26,843 nt of DNA from Streptomyces katrae (GCF_000966975.1 NZ_JZWV01000105.1:1-26843); one strand, 5' to 3'. Shown: positions 10,577-18,762, counted from the stretch's first letter. Program-made: numbers and translations. Notes: generated by a model from the letters alone, not told the origin.

Positions 10577-11605
10577 ATGACGACGAACGAGAACACCTCC
10601 GCGCCCGCCACCATCCCCGCCGCACGCCGACTCGGCGCCACCGGCCCGTCGGTCTTCCCCCTGGGACTGGGCTGCATGGGCATGTCCGCCCTCTACGGCG
10701 AGGCCGACCGGAGCGAGTCCCTGGCGACGATCCACGCCTTCCTGGAGGCGGCCCCCGAGGGGATGAACACGCTCCTGGACACCGGCGACTTCTACGGCAT
10801 GGGCCACAACGAGCTGCTGATCAACGAGGCCCTGCGCACCGCCCCCACCGCCGCCCGCGAGCAGGCGCTGACCAGCGTCAAGTTCGGCGCCCTGCGCACC
10901 GTCGAGGGCGGGTTCACCGGGTACGACGGGCGGCCCGAGGCCGTGAAGAACTTCCTGGCCTACTCGCTCCAGCGGCTCGGCCGGGACCACATCGACATCT
11001 ACCGGATCGCCCGCGTCGACCCGGACGTCCCGATCGAGGAGACCGTCGGCGCCATCGCCGAGGCCGTGCAGGCGGGGCACGTCCGGCACATCGGCCTCTC
11101 CGAGGTCGGCGCGGACACCCTGCGCCGGGCCGCGGCGGTGGCCCCGATCTCGGACCTCCAGATCGAGTACTCGCTGATCTCGCGCGGCATCGAGGACCGG
11201 ATCCTGCCGACCGCCCGCGAGCTCGGCATAGGCGTGACGGCATACGGGGTGCTGTCCCGGGGGCTGATCATGTCCCGGGGGCTGATCAGCGGGCACTTCA
11301 GCCGGGACCGCGCCCTCGCCCCCGGGGACTTCCGCGGGATGAGCCCCCGCTTCCAGGGCGAGAACCTGGCCCGCAACCTCGACCTGGTCGAGGCCCTGCG
11401 CAAGGTCGCCGCCGAGCAGGGCGTGAGCGTCGCCCAGACCGCGATCGCCTGGGTGCTCGCCCAGGGGCCGCGCCACGGCGTCGACATACGGGTCGAGCTG
11501 AGCGAGGCCGACCTGGCCGCCATCGAGGCGGCGGTCCCGGCCGGGGCCGCCTCCGGCGACCGCTATCCGGCCGCGCAGATGGCCCACCTCGACAGCGAGC
11601 ACTGA
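10577..11605 (+). CDS. Aldo/keto reductase lacking the usual catalytic histidine
   Basis: A 342-residue TIM-barrel oxidoreductase of the aldo/keto reductase superfamily, probably NADPH dependent. It has the N-terminal LGLGCMGMSALYG and the catalytic residues Asp68 and Tyr73 (LLDTGDFYGMGHNE) and Lys102 (TSVKFG). The fourth tetrad position differs: where relatives read YYQHRVDP, this protein reads YRIARVDP, so alanine 145 stands at the place of the histidine. This is a recurrent variant in actinobacteria as far as I recall, so it may be a subfamily rather than a dead enzyme. The ATG at 10577 was chosen from the promoter geometry and the MTTNENTSAP start; an upstream frame from 10541 would run through the operator. 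It is probably induced through that operator. The substrate is unknown. Confidence 0.88.
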   Translation: MTTNENTSAPATIPAARRLGATGPSVFPLGLGCMGMSALYGEADRSESLATIHAFLEAAPEGMNTLLDTGDFYGMGHNELLINEALRTAPTAAREQALTSVKFGALRTVEGGFTGYDGRPEAVKNFLAYSLQRLGRDHIDIYRIARVDPDVPIEETVGAIAEAVQAGHVRHIGLSEVGADTLRRAAAVAPISDLQIEYSLISRGIEDRILPTARELGIGVTAYGVLSRGLIMSRGLISGHFSRDRALAPGDFRGMSPRFQGENLARNLDLVEALRKVAAEQGVSVAQTAIAWVLAQGPRHGVDIRVELSEADLAAIEAAVPAGAASGDRYPAAQMAHLDSEH

Positions 11606-11611
11606 GCTGGC

Positions 11612-11625
11612 GGTACGGTCGTACC
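11612..11625 (+). promoter_or_regulatory. Promoter/operator of the TetR gene
   Basis: A palindrome GGTACG-gt-CGTACC ends one base before the ATG and contains TACGGT (11614-11619) as a -10 box, seven bases before the start codon. This predicts a leaderless mRNA, with the palindrome able to bind a dimeric repressor. Confidence 0.45.
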
Positions 11626-11626
11626 C

Positions 11627-12220
11627 ATGCCCTCCGCTGCTGCCGAGCCCCTGACCCCCGAGCGCATCCTCGAGACCACCGAGGAAGTGCTGCGCCGCTT
11701 CGGCCCCACCAAGGCGACCGTGGTGGATGTGGCGCGCGCCCTGGGCGTCAGCCACGGCAGCGTCTACCGGCACTTCCCCTCGAAGGCGGCGCTGCGCGAG
11801 GCCGTCACCGACCGCTGGCTCGCCAAGAGCGTGGTCATGCTGGAAGGGATCGCCTCGGCCCCGGGCGAGGCAGCCCCCTCCAAGCTGGAGTCCTGGCTGG
11901 AGGCCCTCTTCGAGGCCAAGCGCCACAAGGCGGGCGACGACCCGGAGCTGTTCGCGACCTACACGGTGCTGCTGGCCGAGAACAGCGGGGTGGTCGACAC
12001 CCACCTGACGGAGCTGATCGACCAGCTGACCCGGATCATCGCCGAGGGCGTCGCCGCCGGCACCCTGGCCGCGCCCGACGTGCCGGCCGCCGCGCGCGCC
12101 GTCTTCGACGCCACCGGCCGGTTCCATGACCCGCAGTACGTGGCGGAGTGGTTCTCCCCCACGATCACCACGGAGTTCGAGGCCGTCGTCGCGCTCGTCA
12201 TCAGGGGTCTTCGCGCCTGA
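11627..12220 (+). CDS. TetR-family transcriptional regulator
   Basis: A 197-residue one-component repressor. The N-terminal helix-turn-helix is clear: ILETTEEVLRRFGPTKATVVDVARALGVSHGSVYRHFPSKAALREAV (about residues 14-60). The C-terminal helices form the ligand and dimer domain (FDATGRFHDPQYVAEW and surrounding helices). It follows the aldo/keto reductase by 21 bases on the same strand, and a 32-bp TetR-like operator stands before the reductase, so the natural inference is that it represses the reductase. The inducer is unknown. No Shine-Dalgarno sequence is seen; the start sits just after a -10-like box. Confidence 0.93.
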   Translation: MPSAAAEPLTPERILETTEEVLRRFGPTKATVVDVARALGVSHGSVYRHFPSKAALREAVTDRWLAKSVVMLEGIASAPGEAAPSKLESWLEALFEAKRHKAGDDPELFATYTVLLAENSGVVDTHLTELIDQLTRIIAEGVAAGTLAAPDVPAAARAVFDATGRFHDPQYVAEWFSPTITTEFEAVVALVIRGLRA

Positions 12221-12297
12221 ACTGGCCCGGCTACCTGCCTCGTTGTGCGGAATCAGGCACTCCGCACCACTTGGTGATCATTTTGAGCCGTGTCGTC

Positions 12298-12327
12298 TTG
12301 TACATGCCATCGACAGTTCCTTACGGT
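12298..12327 (+). promoter_or_regulatory. Candidate promoter of the VC0807-family gene
   Basis: TTGTAC (12298-12303) and TACGGT (12322-12327) are separated by 18 bp in the 145-base gap after the TetR gene, 39 bases before the TTG start. This is a good match to the housekeeping sigma factor pattern. Confidence 0.5.
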
Positions 12328-12365
12328 CCCCTTACCGCACTACTCAGGCAATTCCAGGGGGAACC

Positions 12366-13079
12366 TTGTCCACGGCAGCAGTACAGCCTTCACCTCCCGC
12401 ACGCTCCGGCGGAGCCGCCGCCATCGGCTTGATCCTGACGATCGCCCTCAGCATCGTCGCTCCGATCGTCACCTACAACACGCTCGTCGACGACCACGGC
12501 TGGAGCGAGGCCTCGGCCCTGCTCGTCAGTGGCGTCTGGCCGGTCCTCGACAGCGCCATCATGGTGGCCTGGCGGCGCAAGCTGGACGAGTTCGCCATCG
12601 TCACCCTGGTGTTCCTGGCGATCACCGCCGCCGTCTCCCTCGTCGGCGCCAACTCCACCCGGGCCCTTCTGGTCAAGGACTCCGCCGTCACGGGGCTGTT
12701 CGGGCTCCTGTGCCTGGCCACGCTGCTCGCCCCGCGTCCGCTGATGTTCTACTTCGGCCGGAAGTTCGGCACGGACGGCACCCCGGCGGGCGTGGCCTAC
12801 TACAACGCCCTGTGGCGGTTCGAGGGCTTCCGCAATGCCCAGCGCCGGATGACACTGGTCTGGGGCGTGGTCTACCTGATCGAGGCGGCGGTACGGATCG
12901 TGCTGTCGTACGTCCTGGCCACCTCCACCATGGTGAGCATCAGCCCGTTCATGATCTACGGGACGCTCGGCGGCCTGGCCCTGTGGACGGTCAAGTTCGT
13001 CAAGCGCACCAAGGCCGAGGGCGAGAAGCGGGCTGCCGCTGCCGCCGCAGCCGAACAGGCCGGGAGCTCCGCGGCCTGA
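12366..13079 (+). CDS. VC0807 family membrane protein
   Basis: A 237-residue integral membrane protein of unknown function. Predicted helices cover AIGLILTIALSIVAPIVTY, the SGVWPVLDSAIMVAW segment, FAIVTLVFLAITAAVSLVGA, VTGLFGLLCLATLLA, the LVWGVVYLIEAAVRIVLSYVLA region and the SISPFMIYGTLGGLALW region. The family signatures are SGVWPVLDS, WRRKLDEFAI and APRPLMFYFGRKF. The C-terminus is a Lys/Ala-rich cytoplasmic tail. The start is taken at TTG 12366 after AGGGGG; in-frame extension upstream would enter the TetR gene, and no ATG or GTG fits better. It stands alone, ending at a strong bidirectional terminator. No function is proposed. Confidence 0.82.
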   Translation: MSTAAVQPSPPARSGGAAAIGLILTIALSIVAPIVTYNTLVDDHGWSEASALLVSGVWPVLDSAIMVAWRRKLDEFAIVTLVFLAITAAVSLVGANSTRALLVKDSAVTGLFGLLCLATLLAPRPLMFYFGRKFGTDGTPAGVAYYNALWRFEGFRNAQRRMTLVWGVVYLIEAAVRIVLSYVLATSTMVSISPFMIYGTLGGLALWTVKFVKRTKAEGEKRAAAAAAAEQAGSSAA

Positions 13080-13094
13080 CCCGCCGGCGCTGCG

Positions 13095-13145
13095 AAAAGA
13101 CCGGTGGCCCGGTGCGCGATCCGCGCACCGGGCCACCGGTCTTTT
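13095..13145. terminator. Bidirectional terminator between the VC0807-family gene and glyS
   Basis: A perfect 24-bp stem (13095-13118 with 13122-13145) with a 3-nt loop. It starts with AAAA and ends with TTTT, so each strand has a U-run after the hairpin. It lies 15 bases after the VC0807 stop and 10 bases after the glyS stop. Confidence 0.95.
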
Positions 13146-13155
13146 CCCGCAGGTC

Positions 13156-14538
13156 CTAGCAGCCCAGCAGACGGCTGCCGAGGTAGGCCTGGATCTGGTC
13201 CAGGGAGACGCGCTCCTGCTTCATGGTGTCGCGCTCGCGCACGGTCACCGCGTTGTCCTCGAGGGTGTCGAAGTCGACGGTGACGCAGAACGGCGTACCG
13301 ATCTCGTCCTGGCGGCGGTAGCGGCGGCCGATGGCGCCCGCGTCGTCGAACTCGATGTTCCAGTTCTTGCGCAGGTCGGCGGCCAGGCCCTTGGCCTTCG
13401 GCGACAGCTGCGCGTTGCGGGACAGCGGCAGGACGGCGACCTTGACCGGGGCCAGGCGCGGGTCGAAGCGCATCACGGTGCGCTTCTCCATGGCGCCCTT
13501 GGCGTTCGGGGCCTCGTCCTCGACGTACGCGTCGATCATGAACGCGAACATGGCGCGGTTGACGCCGGCCGCCGGCTCGATGACGTACGGGGTGTACTTC
13601 TCCTTCGACTCCTGGTCGAAGTAGACGAGGTCCTGGCCGGAGGCGGCGGAGTGGGCCTTGAGGTCGTAGTCGGTGCGGTTGGCGACACCCTCGAGCTCGG
13701 AGAACTCGTTGCCACCGAAGTTGAAGCGGTACTCGATGTCGGCGGTGCGCTTCGAGTAGTGGGACAGCTTCTCCTTCGGGTGCTCGTACCAGCGCATGTT
13801 CTCCTCGCGCATGCCCAGGCCGCGGTACCAGTTCCACCGCTCCTGCATCCAGTACTCCTGCCACTGCTCGTCCTCGCCCGGCTTGACGAAGAACTCCATC
13901 TCCATCTGCTCGAACTCGCGCGTGCGGAAGATGAAGTTGCCCGGCGTGATCTCGTTGCGGAAGGACTTGCCCATCTGCGCGATGCCGAACGGCGGCTTCT
14001 TGCGCGAAGAGGTCTGCACGAGGGCGAAGTTGGTGAAGATGCCCTGGGCGGTCTCGGGGCGCAGGTACGCCTTGGAACCGGTGTCCTGGGTCGGGCCGAG
14101 GTGGGTCTCCAGCATGCCGGAGAACTGCTTCGGCTCGGTGAACTGGCCCTTCACACCACAGTTGGGGCAGTTGACGTCGGCCAGGCCGTTCTCGGGGAGG
14201 CGGCCGTGCTTGGCCTCGTAGGCCTCCTCCAGGTGGTCGGCGCGGTGGCGCTTGTGGCAGGAGGTGCACTCGGTCAGCGGGTCCGAGAAGGTCGCGACGT
14301 GACCGGAGGCCACCCAGACCTCGGGGGCCAGGATCACGGAGGAGTCGATGCCGACGATGTCCTCACGCCCGGTGACCATGGCCTTCCACCACTGGCGCTT
14401 GATGTTCTCCTTGAGCTCCACACCCAGCGGACCGTAGTCCCAGGCAGCCCTGGAGCCGCCGTAGATCTCACTGCAGGGGTAGACGAAGCCACGGCGCTTG
14501 CTCAGGCTGACGAGGGTTTCGATCTTGTCGGCGGCCAC
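13156..14538 (-). CDS. glyS: Glycyl-tRNA synthetase (alpha2 type)
   Basis: A class II synthetase that charges tRNA-Gly in the cytoplasm. The 460-residue protein is the homodimeric, eukaryote-like form. It begins with [23 protein letters not shown] and carries motif 2 around [28 protein letters not shown] and motif 3 near [10 protein letters not shown] onward in the C-terminal anticodon domain. A zinc-finger insertion has C91-x2-C94 and C124-x2-C127. The GTG at 14538 follows GAAGAGAG. It is transcribed away from the zinc-uptake operon, and the two share a 156-base control region. No T-box leader is visible. Confidence 0.96.
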   Translation of the reverse strand: MAADKIETLVSLSKRRGFVYPCSEIYGGSRAAWDYGPLGVELKENIKRQWWKAMVTGREDIVGIDSSVILAPEVWVASGHVATFSDPLTECTSCHKRHRADHLEEAYEAKHGRLPENGLADVNCPNCGVKGQFTEPKQFSGMLETHLGPTQDTGSKAYLRPETAQGIFTNFALVQTSSRKKPPFGIAQMGKSFRNEITPGNFIFRTREFEQMEMEFFVKPGEDEQWQEYWMQERWNWYRGLGMREENMRWYEHPKEKLSHYSKRTADIEYRFNFGGNEFSELEGVANRTDYDLKAHSAASGQDLVYFDQESKEKYTPYVIEPAAGVNRAMFAFMIDAYVEDEAPNAKGAMEKRTVMRFDPRLAPVKVAVLPLSRNAQLSPKAKGLAADLRKNWNIEFDDAGAIGRRYRRQDEIGTPFCVTVDFDTLEDNAVTVRERDTMKQERVSLDQIQAYLGSRLLGC

Positions 14539-14577
14539 GGTGCTCTCTTCATTACGAGGACGAACGGCGAAGGCTTT

Positions 14578-14608
14578 AGGTTACCGGCGCCCGCACCCTC
14601 CACTTCAA
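14578..14608 (-). promoter_or_regulatory. Candidate glyS promoter
   Basis: On the minus strand TTGAAG (14608-14603) and TAACCT (14583-14578) are spaced by 19 bp, slightly long, about 40 bases upstream of the glyS GTG. Confidence 0.4.
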
Positions 14609-14657
14609 GTCGGTACCCCCCTTCCAGCATGCTCCTCCGGGCCCTCCACCTGGCTTT

Positions 14658-14695
14658 TTGACAACGGTTTCCATCTTTGATGAAAATGGATGTCA
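14658..14695 (+). promoter_or_regulatory. Two Zur boxes over a leaderless znuA promoter
   Basis: Box 1 is TGACAACGGTTTCCA (14659-14673) and box 2 is TGAAAATGGATGTCA (14681-14695). They match the Streptomyces Zur consensus as I remember it (TGAAAATGATTTTCA) at 11 and 12 of 15 positions. The box starts are 22 bp apart, two helical turns. TTGACA (14658-14663) and GAAAAT (14682-14687) form -35 and -10 elements with 18 bp spacing, which puts the start of transcription on the A of the znuA ATG (14695). The boxes cover both promoter elements, so zinc-loaded Zur would block RNA polymerase. Confidence 0.82.
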
Positions 14696-15666
14696 TGAAC
14701 GTACGACGCCTCATACCCACCGCCGCTCTCGCCGGTGCCGTCGCCCTCGCCGGGACGGCCCTCACCGCCTGTTCGGAAGCGGGAGCGGCGGGCGCGGACA
14801 AGGACGGCGGGCTGAGCGTTACGGCGTCGTTCTACCCCCTGCAGTTCCTCGCCGAGCAGGTCGGCGGGGACCACGTGAAGGTCGACACCCTGACCAAGCC
14901 GGGCGTCGAACCGCACGACCTGGAGATCACCCCGAAGCAGACCGGCCGGCTGGGCGAGTCGAACGTGGTCCTCTACCTCAAGGGCCTGCAGCCCGCCGTC
15001 GACAAGGCCGTGGCCCAGTCCGGCGTGAAGAACATCGTGGACGCGGCCACCCTCACCAAGCTCGAGGTCCACGGCACCTCCGGCGAGGAGGACCACGACC
15101 ACGCCGCCGAGGGACACGACCACGGCCACGACCACGGCGAGAACGCCGAGGACCCGCACGTCTGGCTCGACCCGGTCAAGTACGCGGAGATCGCCAAGGG
15201 CTTCGGCGCCGCCATGGAGAAGGCCGACCCGGAGCACGCGGCCGACTACCGGAAGAACACCGACGGGCTCGTGGCCAAGCTGGGCGCGCTGGACACCGAG
15301 TTCAGGGAAGGCCTGAAGAACTCGGCCTCCAAGACCTTCATCACCACCCATTCCGCTTTCGGCTACTTCGCCGAGCGCTACGGCCTCGACCAGGAGGGCA
15401 TCTCCGGCGTCGACCCCGAGTCCGAGCCCAGCCCGGCCCGGATGAAGGAGCTCCAGGCCGTCGCGAAGAAGGACAATGTGACGACCGTGTTCTTCGAGGC
15501 CCTGGCCAGCGACAAGACGGCCAAGACCCTCGCCCGGGACACGGGTCTGCGGACCGACGTCCTCGACCCCCTCGAGGGGATCACCGACAAGTCGCAGGGC
15601 GCCGACTACTTCGAGGTCATGCGGTCCAACCTGAAGAACCTCCAGAAGGCCCTCGGAGCCAAGTGA
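14695..15666 (+). CDS. znuA: Zinc ABC transporter substrate-binding lipoprotein
   Basis: This is the extracytoplasmic zinc receptor of the ZnuABC importer. The 323-residue protein has a signal peptide ending in the lipobox LTAC (Cys at about residue 27), so it is anchored to the membrane by lipid. The cluster A-I metal-binding fold is clear: SFYPLQFLAEQVGGD, GVEPHDLEITPKQ with its metal His, DPHVWLDPV, TTHSAFGYFAERYGL and the C-terminal DPLEGITD. A His/Asp/Glu-rich loop (EEDHDHAAEGHDHGHDHGE), typical of zinc rather than manganese receptors, precedes DPHVWLDP. The ATG at 14695 is favoured over an ATG at 14677 because the promoter places the transcript start there. It is the first gene of znuACB. 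Confidence 0.95.
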   Translation: MNVRRLIPTAALAGAVALAGTALTACSEAGAAGADKDGGLSVTASFYPLQFLAEQVGGDHVKVDTLTKPGVEPHDLEITPKQTGRLGESNVVLYLKGLQPAVDKAVAQSGVKNIVDAATLTKLEVHGTSGEEDHDHAAEGHDHGHDHGENAEDPHVWLDPVKYAEIAKGFGAAMEKADPEHAADYRKNTDGLVAKLGALDTEFREGLKNSASKTFITTHSAFGYFAERYGLDQEGISGVDPESEPSPARMKELQAVAKKDNVTTVFFEALASDKTAKTLARDTGLRTDVLDPLEGITDKSQGADYFEVMRSNLKNLQKALGAK

Positions 15667-15692
15667 TGACAGCAGCAACGGAGGCGCGAGCC

Positions 15693-16487
15693 ATGCAGTC
15701 AACGCCCCGACCGGCGGACGAAGACCAGCCCGTCATATCCCTGCGCGGGGCCACGGCCTCGCTCGGCTCCCGCCCCGTGCTGCGCGGGGTCGACCTCACC
15801 GTCCGCCGGGGGGAGGTCGTCGCCCTGCTCGGCGCCAACGGCTCCGGCAAGTCCACGGCCGTCCGCGCCGTGGTCGGCCAGGTGCCGCTCACCGACGGCG
15901 CCCTCTCCCTCTTCGGCACCGACTTCCGGCGCTTCCGCCAGTGGTCGCGCATCGGGTACGTCCCCCAGCGCACCACCGCCGCCAGCGGCGTCCCCGCCAC
16001 CGTCCGGGAGGTCGTCTCCTCCGGCCGGCTCGCCCGCTCCCGCTTCGGGATCTTGCGGGGGGCCGACAGGGCCGCCGTCGAGCGGGCCCTGGCCCTCGTC
16101 GACATGGACGGCTACGCCGACGCCTCGGTCAACGCCCTCTCCGGCGGACAGCACCAGCGCGTGCTCATAGCCCGGGCGCTGGCCGTCGAACCCGAGCTGC
16201 TGATCATGGACGAGCCCATGGCCGGCGTGGACCTGGCCAACCAGGAGGTCCTCGCGAACGCCCTGCGCGAGCAGGTCGCCGCCGGCACCACCGTCCTGCT
16301 CGTCCTGCACGAGCTGGGCCCGCTGGAGCCCCTGATCGGCCGTGCCGTCGTCCTGCGCGACGGCTGCGTCGTCCACGACGGCCCGCCGCCCGAGGCCGTC
16401 GGGCAGCACGCCCTCCCCGGCCACGACCACGTACACCCCCACGCGGCGCACGACGCCGAGCCCCTGCGGACGGGACTGCTGAGCTGA
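15693..16487 (+). CDS. znuC: Zinc ABC transporter ATP-binding protein
   Basis: The cytoplasmic ATPase of the zinc importer. In order it shows Walker A GANGSGKST, a Q-loop YVPQRTT, the signature LSGGQHQRVLIARAL, Walker B LLIMDEP and an H-loop histidine in VLLVLHELG. The ATG at 15693 has GGAGG eight bases upstream and gives 264 residues; an ATG at 15666 overlapping the znuA stop would add nine residues and cannot be excluded. The C-terminus carries an unusual histidine-rich tail (GQHALPGHDHVHPHAAHD), which may bind zinc on the cytoplasmic side. The stop overlaps the znuB ATG by one base. Confidence 0.94.
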   Translation: MQSTPRPADEDQPVISLRGATASLGSRPVLRGVDLTVRRGEVVALLGANGSGKSTAVRAVVGQVPLTDGALSLFGTDFRRFRQWSRIGYVPQRTTAASGVPATVREVVSSGRLARSRFGILRGADRAAVERALALVDMDGYADASVNALSGGQHQRVLIARALAVEPELLIMDEPMAGVDLANQEVLANALREQVAAGTTVLLVLHELGPLEPLIGRAVVLRDGCVVHDGPPPEAVGQHALPGHDHVHPHAAHDAEPLRTGLLS

Positions 16488-17353
16488 TGGAACTCCTGCA
16501 CTTCGCCTTCATGCAGCGGGCGCTGCTCGCCGCCGCCCTGGTCGGCATCACCGCGCCCGCGATCGGCACGTACCTGGTCCAGCGCCGCCAGGCGGTCATG
16601 GGCGACGGCATCGGCCACGTCGCCATGACCGGCGTCGCCCTCGGCTTCCTGCTCAACACCAGCCCGGTCTGGATGGCCACCCTGGTCGCGGTCGTCGGCG
16701 CGGTCGGCATGGAGCTGATCCGCTCCCGCGGCAAGACCAGCGGCGACATCGCGCTCGCCATGCTCTTCTACGGCGGCCTCGCCGGCGGCGTCATGATCAT
16801 CAATCTGTCGCCGGGCGGCTCCACCGCCAACCTGAGCAGCTACCTCTTCGGCTCGATCACCACCGTCTCGGCCGAGGACATCACCGCCGTGGTGATCCTC
16901 GCGGCCTTCGTCATCGCCGTCACCCTCGGCCTGCGCCGCCAGCTGTTCGCGATCAGCCAGGACGAGGAGTTCGCCCGCGTCACCGGCCTGCCTGTGCGCG
17001 CGCTGAACCTGCTGATGGCCGTCACGGCGGCCGTCACCGTCACCGTGGCCATGCGCATCGTGGGCCTGCTGCTGGTCAGCGCCATGATGGTGATCCCCGT
17101 CGCGGCCGCCCAGCGGGTCACGCGCGGCTTCGCCGCGACCCTGTCGCTGGCGATGGGGATCGGCGTGGTGGTCTCACTGAGCGGTACGGCCGTCACGTAT
17201 TACATCGACGCGCCGTCGGGCGCCACGATCGTGCTGCTGGCGATCGCCGTCTTCGTGGCCACCACGGCCCTGTCCACGCCCTTGGCGCGGCGCCGCGCGA
17301 AGGCCGCCCGGGCCGCCGAGGAGGTCTGCACCCGGGACGACGTGAAGGTCTAG
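16487..17353 (+). CDS. znuB: Zinc ABC transporter permease
   Basis: The membrane subunit of the zinc importer, ABC-3 family, 288 residues with about eight to nine hydrophobic helices. Typical segments are MQRALLAAALVGITAPAIGTYLVQRRQAVMGDGIGHVAMTGVALG near the N-terminus and LLLVSAMMVIPVAAAQR near the C-terminus. The first base of its ATG is the last base of the znuC stop, so translation is coupled. The short Arg/Lys-rich tail lies in the cytoplasm. Confidence 0.95.
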   Translation: MELLHFAFMQRALLAAALVGITAPAIGTYLVQRRQAVMGDGIGHVAMTGVALGFLLNTSPVWMATLVAVVGAVGMELIRSRGKTSGDIALAMLFYGGLAGGVMIINLSPGGSTANLSSYLFGSITTVSAEDITAVVILAAFVIAVTLGLRRQLFAISQDEEFARVTGLPVRALNLLMAVTAAVTVTVAMRIVGLLLVSAMMVIPVAAAQRVTRGFAATLSLAMGIGVVVSLSGTAVTYYIDAPSGATIVLLAIAVFVATTALSTPLARRRAKAARAAEEVCTRDDVKV

Positions 17354-17404
17354 GAGGACCGGCCGCCTGGCACAATGAGGCGAGGCCGAAACGAGGAGGA
17401 ACCG

Positions 17405-17833
17405 GTGGCGACTGCGCCTGGCGAGACGAATACCGCGCCAGTACGAGGACGGTCCACCCGGCAGCGGGCCGCCGTCGCGGCGGCGCTGGACGAGGTGGAC
17501 GAGTTCCGCAGCGCCCAGGAGCTGCACGACATGCTCAAGCACCGCGGCGACTCCGTGGGCCTGACCACCGTGTACCGCACCCTGCAGTCCCTGGCGGACG
17601 CCGGTGAGGTGGACGTGCTGCGCACCAGCGACGGCGAATCCGTCTACCGCCGCTGCTCCACGGGCGATCACCACCACCACCTGGTCTGCCGCAAGTGCGG
17701 AAAGGCCGTCGAGGTGGAGGGGCCCGCGGTGGAGAAGTGGGCGGAGGCCGTCGCCGCCGAGCACGGCTACGTGAACGTGGCCCACACCGTCGAGATCTTC
17801 GGCACCTGCGCGGACTGCGCGGCCGCAGGCTAG
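17405..17833 (+). CDS. zur: Zinc uptake regulator, Fur family
   Basis: A zinc-dependent repressor of the Fur family, 142 residues, which is the usual Streptomyces length. The winged helix is TRQRAAVAAALDEVDEFRSAQELHDMLKHRGDSVGLTTVYRTLQSL. The regulatory zinc site region holds C84 and DHHHH (88-92), and the structural site has C95-x2-C98 and C135-x2-C138. The GTG at 17405 is preceded by GAGGAGGA at five bases and gives the normal N-terminus. It lies 51 bases after znuB. A CACAAT box at 17371-17376 could be its own -10, and read-through from znuACB would allow autoregulation. Confidence 0.95.
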   Translation: MATAPGETNTAPVRGRSTRQRAAVAAALDEVDEFRSAQELHDMLKHRGDSVGLTTVYRTLQSLADAGEVDVLRTSDGESVYRRCSTGDHHHHLVCRKCGKAVEVEGPAVEKWAEAVAAEHGYVNVAHTVEIFGTCADCAAAG

Positions 17834-17844
17834 TCCGAAAGGGT

Positions 17845-17875
17845 CGGATTCCGGTCTGATACCGAGCGGAATCCG
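17845..17875 (+). terminator. Terminator of zur
   Basis: A 9-bp perfect stem CGGATTCCG/CGGAATCCG (17845-17853, 17867-17875) with a 13-nt loop, 11 bases after the zur stop. Confidence 0.6.
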
Positions 17876-17890
17876 GTCGATGTCATGCGT

Positions 17891-17928
17891 GCTCCGCCGC
17901 CGCGCCCCGAGGGGCCCGGCGGCGGAGC
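17891..17928 (-). terminator. Terminator of uppS
   Basis: A perfect 12-bp stem (17891-17902 with 17917-17928), with further pairing of CCCC and GGGG inside the loop, 12 bases beyond the uppS stop. Confidence 0.8.
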
Positions 17929-17940
17929 CGCATCCGAGGG

Positions 17941-18762
17941 TCAGCTCTGGGTGCCCTCGGGCTGGTTCGGGACCGCGCCGCCGAAGCGGCGGTCGCGCTT
18001 GGCGTACTCCAGGCAGGCGTCCCACAGGTGGAGCCGGTCGAAGTCCGGCCACAGGACGTCCTGGAAGACCATCTCGGCGTAGGCGCTCTGCCAGATCAGG
18101 TAGTTGGACGTGCGCTGCTCGCCGCTGGGGCGCAGGAACAGGTCCACGTCCGGCATGTCCGGGTAGTAGAGGTACTTGGCGAGGGTCTTCTCGTTGACCT
18201 TCGACGGGTCCAGCCGGCCGGCCTTCACGTCCTCGGCGAGGGCCTGGGCGGCGTCGGCGATCTCGGCGCGGCCGCCGTAGTTCATGCAGAAGTACAGCGT
18301 GAGCTTGTCGTTGTCCTTGGTCTGCTCCTGGGCGACCTGGAGCTCCTTGGCCACGGACTTCCACAGCTTGGGCATGCGGCCCACCCAGCGCACCCGGATG
18401 CCGAGGGCGTCGAGCTGGTCGCGGGTCTTGCGGATGAAGTCCCGGTTGAAGTTCATCAGGAAGCGCACCTCGTCGGGCGAGCGCTTCCAGTTCTCGGTGG
18501 AGAAGGCGTACAGGGAGATGTTCTTGACGCCCATCTCGATCGCGCCCTGGAGCACGTCGAGGACGCGCTCGGCGCCGACCTTGTGGCCCTCGGTGCGCGG
18601 CAGGCCCCGCTCCTTGGCCCAGCGGCCGTTGCCGTCCATCACGATCGCCACGTGCTCCGGCACGAGCTCGCCCGGGATCTTCGGCGGGCGGGCGCCGGTC
18701 GGGTGCGGTTCGGGGATCGTGTACTCACGGCGGGAGAGTCCCAGGAATCCGCGTACTGCCAT
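17941..18762 (-). CDS. uppS: Isoprenyl transferase (undecaprenyl-diphosphate synthase family)
   Basis: A cis-prenyltransferase that elongates farnesyl or geranyl diphosphate with isopentenyl diphosphate to make the lipid carrier for cell-wall synthesis; the product chain length cannot be read from sequence. The 273-residue protein carries all five conserved regions: [17 protein letters not shown] with catalytic Asp43, [19 protein letters not shown], the [11 protein letters not shown] region, and [24 protein letters not shown]. Family members begin MAVRG, so the ATG at 18762 is preferred; a GTG at 18789 overlapping the recO stop (GTGA) would add nine residues. It is cotranscribed with recO. 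Confidence 0.95.
   Translation of the reverse strand: MAVRGFLGLSRREYTIPEPHPTGARPPKIPGELVPEHVAIVMDGNGRWAKERGLPRTEGHKVGAERVLDVLQGAIEMGVKNISLYAFSTENWKRSPDEVRFLMNFNRDFIRKTRDQLDALGIRVRWVGRMPKLWKSVAKELQVAQEQTKDNDKLTLYFCMNYGGRAEIADAAQALAEDVKAGRLDPSKVNEKTLAKYLYYPDMPDVDLFLRPSGEQRTSNYLIWQSAYAEMVFQDVLWPDFDRLHLWDACLEYAKRDRRFGGAVPNQPEGTQS

Noticed and set aside
12126..12365. Longer start for the VC0807-family protein at 12126
   Set aside because: The added 80 residues overlap the TetR gene, are Arg/Ser-rich and unlike the family. The promoter at 12298-12327 and AGGGGG before TTG 12366 favour the shorter form.
13651..14661. Plus-strand 336-codon frame opposite glyS
   Set aside because: Antisense shadow of glyS; low-complexity Leu/Val/Ala/Asp composition.
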